In this document: piece by piece, positions 60,580 through 64,000 of the stretch
Numbering within the stretch: position 1 is the stretch's first letter
Layout: each line of letters begins with the position of its first letter
Source of the DNA: Flavobacterium psychrolimnae
GTDB taxonomy: Bacteria; Bacteroidota; Bacteroidia; Flavobacteriales; Flavobacteriaceae
NCBI RefSeq assembly: GCF_003312425.1
Contig: NZ_QNUX01000007.1
Location: 1-64,000 of the forward strand
Direction: 5' to 3'
DNA: 64,000 nucleotides
The notes under the pieces: generated by a model
Seen by the model: only the letters and a program-made list of their open reading frames with translations
What the model was told of the DNA's origin: nothing
Database searches by the model: none
Made by a program: the position numbers and the translations under genes

Positions 60580-61359
60580 ATGGCGAATACGAAAGAATTA
60601 AGTGTTGAGGACAAGTTAAGAGCAATTTACGATTTACAACTTATTGACTCTAGAATTGACGAAATCAGAAACGTAAGAGGAGAACTTCCTTTAGAAGTTG
60701 AAGATTTAGAAGATGAAGTGGCTGGTTTAAGCACACGTTCAGAAAAATTGAAAGGAGAACTTGAAGTTATCGAGGATCTAATCAAATCAAAAAAGAATGC
60801 AATTGATGAGCACAAAGAAGCTATCAAAAAATATACTAAGCAACAAGAAACTGTTCGTAACAACAGAGAATTTAATTCGTTGACTAAAGAAATTGAATTT
60901 CAAGAATTAGAAATTCAATTGTCAGAAAAACAAATTAAAGAAATGAAAGCTTCTATCGAACACAAGAAAGAAGTAATTTCAAGTTCTAAAGAAAGATTAG
61001 AAGCAAAATCAAATCACTTAAAGCATAAAAAATCAGAGTTAGACGCTATCATGGCTGAAACTGCAAAAGAAGAAGCATTCTTATCTGAGAAATCAGCAGA
61101 ATTCCAAGCTTTAATTGAAGAAAGATTATTGAAAGCTTACACAAGAATCAGAAGTAGCGTTCGTAATGGTTTAGCTGTAGTTTCTATCGAAAGAGGAGCT
61201 TCTGCAGGATCTTTCTTCACTATTCCACCACAGACACAAGTAGAAATTGCTTCTAGAAAGAAGATCATTACTGATGAACACTCCGGAAGAATATTAGTCG
61301 ACAGTTCATTAGCCGACGAAGAAAAAGAGAAAATGGAACAATTGTTTTCTAAATTCTAA
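60580..61359 (+). CDS. Coiled-coil protein of the C4 zinc-ribbon family, cysteines lost
   Basis: 259 residues. A long helical coiled coil (about 40-175: LEDEVAGLSTRSEKLKGELE, repeated Glu/Lys heptads) is followed by a small C-terminal domain. In related proteins that domain has two CxxC pairs around the segment ..F.LPPQ..... and .CPHCGRILY. Here the corresponding positions read RGASAGSFFTIPPQ (about 205-218) and DEHSGRILVD (about 232-241), with no Cys in the whole protein. Zinc binding by this ribbon is therefore not possible. The protein may still bind nucleic acid or ribosomes; function unknown. Immediately downstream of the NIF3 gene (3 bp). Confidence 0.88.
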   Translation: MANTKELSVEDKLRAIYDLQLIDSRIDEIRNVRGELPLEVEDLEDEVAGLSTRSEKLKGELEVIEDLIKSKKNAIDEHKEAIKKYTKQQETVRNNREFNSLTKEIEFQELEIQLSEKQIKEMKASIEHKKEVISSSKERLEAKSNHLKHKKSELDAIMAETAKEEAFLSEKSAEFQALIEERLLKAYTRIRSSVRNGLAVVSIERGASAGSFFTIPPQTQVEIASRKKIITDEHSGRILVDSSLADEEKEKMEQLFSKF

Positions 61360-61367
61360 TTACATTT

Positions 61368-61398
61368 AAGTCCCGATACACATCGGGACTTTTTTTTT
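61368..61398 (+). terminator. Terminator directly before the alpha/beta hydrolase start codon
   Basis: AAGTCCCGAT (61368-61377) and ATCGGGACTT (61382-61391) form a 10-bp stem with a 4-base loop, and the T run continues to 61397, one base short of the ATG at 61399. Confidence 0.88.
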
Positions 61399-62247
61399 AT
61401 GAAAAAAACAGCATTTTTTATATTCACTAAATCTATTGGTTTATACATTAACCTTTTGAGTTTTGTATTTCCAAAAAAAGCATCGCAACTAGCGTATGCT
61501 TTTTTTAGTGAACCCCGAGAAGGGAAATTATCTAAAGACAAACTTCCGGGAATTCTGCAAGAAGCAAAGTCTGAAATGTTCCAACTTCAAGAAGATTCCT
61601 TTCATACATATACTTGGAAAGGGAATGATACTGTAATACTTTTGGTTCACGGTTGGGAAAGCAATGCCTCACGCTGGGAAAATTTACTCCCGTATCTTAA
61701 AAAATCAGGAAGCACCATCATTGCCATTGACGGTCCGGCTCACGGGTTATCCAGCGGAAAAGAATTCAACATTCCCCAATACGCTGAATTTATTCATGTT
61801 GCTGTACAAAAATTTAAACCACAATATCTTATTGGTCATTCTATAGGTGGAAAAACCTGTTTGTATTATCAATCTGTTTATCAAAATGATGCTTTAAAAA
61901 AAATGGTGATATTGGGAGCGCCAAGTGATTTCAAAATTATTTTGAATAATTACATTACATTATTAAGCTTGAATACTAAAATTTCAAAGTCATTGGAGGC
62001 GCATTATCTTAATAATTTCAAATTGAGCCTGGAACAATTTTCCGGTAAAATATTTGCATCAAAATTAAATATAAAAGGATTAATCGCCCACGACATTGAC
62101 GACACCGTAGTTTTATTCGAAGAAGGAAAAAAAATTGCAGGAGCTTGGAAAAATGTAATTTTCATTGAGACTAAAGGCTTAGGTCATAGCATGCACGACG
62201 ATGAGTTGTATAAGAAAGTATCTCATTTTTTATTTGAAGAAAAATAG
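61399..62247 (+). CDS. Alpha/beta hydrolase
   Basis: 282 residues. A hydrophobic start (about 3-28) may be a signal anchor. VILLVHGWESNASRW holds the oxyanion-hole segment, and TIIAIDGPAHGLSSG follows. The nucleophile Ser is in LIGHSIGGKT (G-H-S-I-G-G), the acid Asp is probably in GLIAHDIDDTVV, and the His in GLGHSMHDD near residue 266. Thus a serine hydrolase, perhaps an esterase or lipase-type enzyme of unknown substrate. It begins straight after a strong terminator whose T run abuts the ATG. Confidence 0.87.
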   Translation: MKKTAFFIFTKSIGLYINLLSFVFPKKASQLAYAFFSEPREGKLSKDKLPGILQEAKSEMFQLQEDSFHTYTWKGNDTVILLVHGWESNASRWENLLPYLKKSGSTIIAIDGPAHGLSSGKEFNIPQYAEFIHVAVQKFKPQYLIGHSIGGKTCLYYQSVYQNDALKKMVILGAPSDFKIILNNYITLLSLNTKISKSLEAHYLNNFKLSLEQFSGKIFASKLNIKGLIAHDIDDTVVLFEEGKKIAGAWKNVIFIETKGLGHSMHDDELYKKVSHFLFEEK

Positions 62248-62366
62248 ATTCTTAGATGATATGAACTTCTGTATTAAATCTGAGAAGACTAAATACAATC
62301 CATCGAAACTTACCTTTCTAACAATCCAAAAATTTAAGAAGTCTAAAATCTAACAAACAAATTCAT

Positions 62367-62374
62367 TACTTTTG
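62367..62374 (+). promoter_or_regulatory. Candidate -7 promoter box TACTTTTG for rluF
   Basis: TACTTTTGCAG matches TAnnTTTG and ends 4 bp before the ATG at 62379. With transcription starting a few bases after the box, the mRNA would be leaderless or nearly so. Confidence 0.45.
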
Positions 62375-62378
62375 CAGT

Positions 62379-63191
62379 ATGGAAGAAAATTTAAAACGCC
62401 TCAATAAATTCATAGGAGAAACTGGTTATTGTTCCCGCCGCGAAGCTGATAAAATCATTGAAGAAGGTCGTGTAACCATCAATGGAGTTGTTCCGGAATT
62501 AGGTACAAAAGTTTCCCCAAATGACGAAGTGCGTATTGACGGTAAACTAATCCGTGAGCAAAATGAGAAACCTGTTTATCTTGCTTTCTATAAACCCGTT
62601 GGAATCGAGTGTACCACAAACCTTGATGTTCGCAATAATATTGTGGATTACATCAATTATCCGAAACGTATTTTTCCTATCGGACGATTGGACAAAGCCA
62701 GTGAAGGCTTGATTTTTATGACCAATGACGGTGATATCGTCAATAAAATATTAAGAGCCCGAAACAATCACGAAAAAGAATATACGGTAACCGTAAACAA
62801 ACCCATCACCGATCGTTTTATCGAAAGAATGGGCAATGGAGTTCCAATTTTAGACACCGTTACCCGAAAATGTAAGGTGGAACAAATTAGTAAATTCATT
62901 TTCAAAATTATCTTGACACAAGGTTTAAACCGTCAGATCCGTAGAATGACAGAGTATTTAGGCTATGATGTTACAGCGCTAAAACGCATCCGAATCATCA
63001 ATATTTCGCTTGATGTTCCTGTTGGAAGATACCGCGATTTGACCGATGCCGAAATCAAAGAACTGAACGAATTGATTGAACCTTCCAGCAAAACAGAAGA
63101 AGCGAGTTTGCCCAAAGCGGAGCCTGCCAAAAGAAGAACCGAATTCATTAAAAGAGATGATCCCAGATTTAAAGGACGAGGAGATTATTAA
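62379..63191 (+). CDS. rluF: 23S rRNA pseudouridine synthase RluF-type
   Basis: 270 residues. An S4 domain at about 5-65 ([31 protein letters not shown]) precedes the RsuA/RluB-type catalytic domain. The catalytic Asp is in [20 protein letters not shown] (about 110), and KEYTVTVNK and [12 protein letters not shown] follow. The [16 protein letters not shown] segment distinguishes the RluF group from RluB and RluE. A ~35-residue basic tail with [11 protein letters not shown] is added. It converts a uridine in 23S rRNA to pseudouridine. It appears monocistronic. Confidence 0.92.
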   Translation: MEENLKRLNKFIGETGYCSRREADKIIEEGRVTINGVVPELGTKVSPNDEVRIDGKLIREQNEKPVYLAFYKPVGIECTTNLDVRNNIVDYINYPKRIFPIGRLDKASEGLIFMTNDGDIVNKILRARNNHEKEYTVTVNKPITDRFIERMGNGVPILDTVTRKCKVEQISKFIFKIILTQGLNRQIRRMTEYLGYDVTALKRIRIINISLDVPVGRYRDLTDAEIKELNELIEPSSKTEEASLPKAEPAKRRTEFIKRDDPRFKGRGDY

Positions 63192-63281
63192 AAAATACAA
63201 ATCCCATCAGTTGAAGCTGATGGAATTTTCATATTGGTAGTAAAAATAGAGCGATTTAGAAAAAATAAATAACAATATTAC

Positions 63282-63680
63282 TCATTTTTTGCTTCGAATT
63301 ACTTTTGAAGTAATTAGTCCCAAAACATAAAAAATTGTTGTACTAAAAAAAGCAAAAATAAAACCTGAAATAAATAAGAAATTTCTTCCAGTATCATTTG
63401 TTAGAACTTTCATCGCTTCTTTTTGACTATTTGTTATTTCAATTCCATTAAAGAACCCATCCTTGTTAAGATCGTAACGATTTAAATCCCATTGATAATA
63501 AATGGTGTCATACGTAGCTTTGCCAACAATCAATAGGTATAAACCCAAAAATAGTATTAAGCTATTCCAAAACAATCTATTCTTTTTTAAAATTTTATAA
63601 TAAAAAACTATCATTGATAACCCAACTAAGCAAAGAATTGTTGGTGCGGCTAAATGAAATGGTATTGCAATATCCTTCAT
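63282..63680 (-). CDS. Hypothetical membrane protein with an EF-hand-like loop
   Basis: 132 residues with three membrane helices (about 7-27, 37-55 and 100-125). Between helices two and three is DLNKDGFFNGIE, which matches an EF-hand calcium loop (D-x-N-x-D-G-x-x-x-G-x-E). Single EF-hand loops in membrane proteins are uncommon; the loop faces one side only. I do not recognise a family. It lies 12 bp downstream of the truncated gene at the window edge and is probably in its operon. Confidence 0.6.
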   Translation of the reverse strand: MKDIAIPFHLAAPTILCLVGLSMIVFYYKILKKNRLFWNSLILFLGLYLLIVGKATYDTIYYQWDLNRYDLNKDGFFNGIEITNSQKEAMKVLTNDTGRNFLFISGFIFAFFSTTIFYVLGLITSKVIRSKK

Positions 63681-63692
63681 TGATTTTCTATT

Positions 63693-64000
63693 TTATTCGT
63701 TTTTAGAATCCAAAAATTCGTAATAAAGTGATTTCGACAAAAAGCTTTCTTCAGGTAAATTCTCTTCATAGCCGAATTTAAAATTCTCTTTCCCTTGCAT
63801 CTGTTCTGGATGAAGTTTAAAATAATCATAATAGGCTTTATCATTAAAGTTCAAACTTCTCAGAAAACGTTGTTCAACACCTTTGTTTACCGAAATATTA
63901 TAATTGGTAATCAGATTTCCCCAATTCACAAAACTGCATAGTAAGATTGTTCCGTAGAAATACCAAATCATTTGATTGAAAAGAAAAGCATTCGTTTTTT
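63693..64000 (-). CDS. C-terminal part of a DUF4173-like membrane protein, cut by the window end
   Basis: The frame is open to the window edge, past the ATG at 63971, so about 102 residues are seen and the gene start lies beyond. The visible end has one membrane helix (MIWYFYGTILLCSFVNW) followed by NLITNYNIS and a polar tail with LRSLNFNDKAYYDYFKL. The pattern of a final helix, then N-W-x-N-x-I-T-x-Y-N, matches the C-terminus of DUF4153/DUF4173 membrane proteins of Bacteroidota. That assignment is by memory of the pattern. Confidence 0.55.
   Translation of the reverse strand, partial: KTNAFLFNQMIWYFYGTILLCSFVNWGNLITNYNISVNKGVEQRFLRSLNFNDKAYYDYFKLHPEQMQGKENFKFGYEENLPEESFLSKSLYYEFLDSKNE

Noticed and set aside
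1-64000. CRISPR array, prophage, complete defence system or rRNA operon
   Set aside because: No regularly spaced direct repeats, phage structural genes, cas, restriction-modification or rRNA sequence was recognised. The only toxin- or immunity-like evidence is the gene context at 315-1221.

Overview
The window reads as a piece of a Flavobacterium-like chromosome (Bacteroidota, Flavobacteriaceae). The signs are: AT-rich DNA (about one third G+C by eye), starts without Shine-Dalgarno sequences, several TAnnTTTG promoter boxes, a protein with a type IX secretion (T9SS) C-terminal sorting domain, a SusC/Oar-like TonB-dependent receptor, a long signal peptidase I with an N-terminal membrane domain, and the order parA-parB-DUF5683-dapB-lepB-WbqC.

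Layout. (1) 1-3320 looks like the edge of an integrated element: the end of an IS21-like insertion sequence that cuts a HEAGH-type metallopeptidase gene, two small unknown genes each preceded by the same ~165-bp cassette, a frameshifted lipoprotein gene, a DUF1566-type lipoprotein, and a 45-nt 3' half of a CAT-anticodon tRNA that looks like an attachment-site remnant. (2) 3320-16800 holds a ferritin-like DUF892 protein, a probable outer-membrane barrel protein, an orphan TPR histidine kinase, small unknown proteins, a TonB-plug protein without a barrel, a 1.2-kb AT-rich gap and a 1685-residue T9SS-exported surface protein. (3) 16800-24400 has a cysteine-rich secreted peptide, a DUF4442 protein, an envelope-stress-type operon (DUF4870, PadR, PspC, two DUF2807 proteins), trxB, tRNA-Pro and non-coding repeats. 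(4) 24400-34600 is housekeeping: parAB, dapB, lepB, a WbqC-like protein, then mutL, two rhomboids and an EEP phosphatase on the minus strand. (5) 35000-46500 has a second DUF892 gene, ribH, a TPR protein, then a long plus-strand series recF, rhodanese-thioredoxin, DUF2461, glycosyltransferase, asnB, murB, a PaiB-like protein, a GT2 enzyme and an ECF sigma factor. (6) 46500-64000 has a lipoprotein GDPD, a TonB receptor followed by TonB, DUF937-OmpA, lipA, gap, a hybrid kinase, purine nucleoside phosphorylase, lpxK, NIF3, a coiled-coil protein, an alpha/beta hydrolase, rluF and the 3' end of a membrane protein cut by the window edge.

Most of the right three quarters is ordinary core genome. The accessory signal is concentrated in the first 3.3 kb. 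No complete defence system, prophage, CRISPR array or biosynthetic cluster is visible. The best leads are the repeated-cassette gene array beside the tRNA scar, two copies of a long-hairpin dispersed repeat, a MutL whose endonuclease motifs are degenerate, and a zinc-ribbon-family protein with none of its four cysteines.
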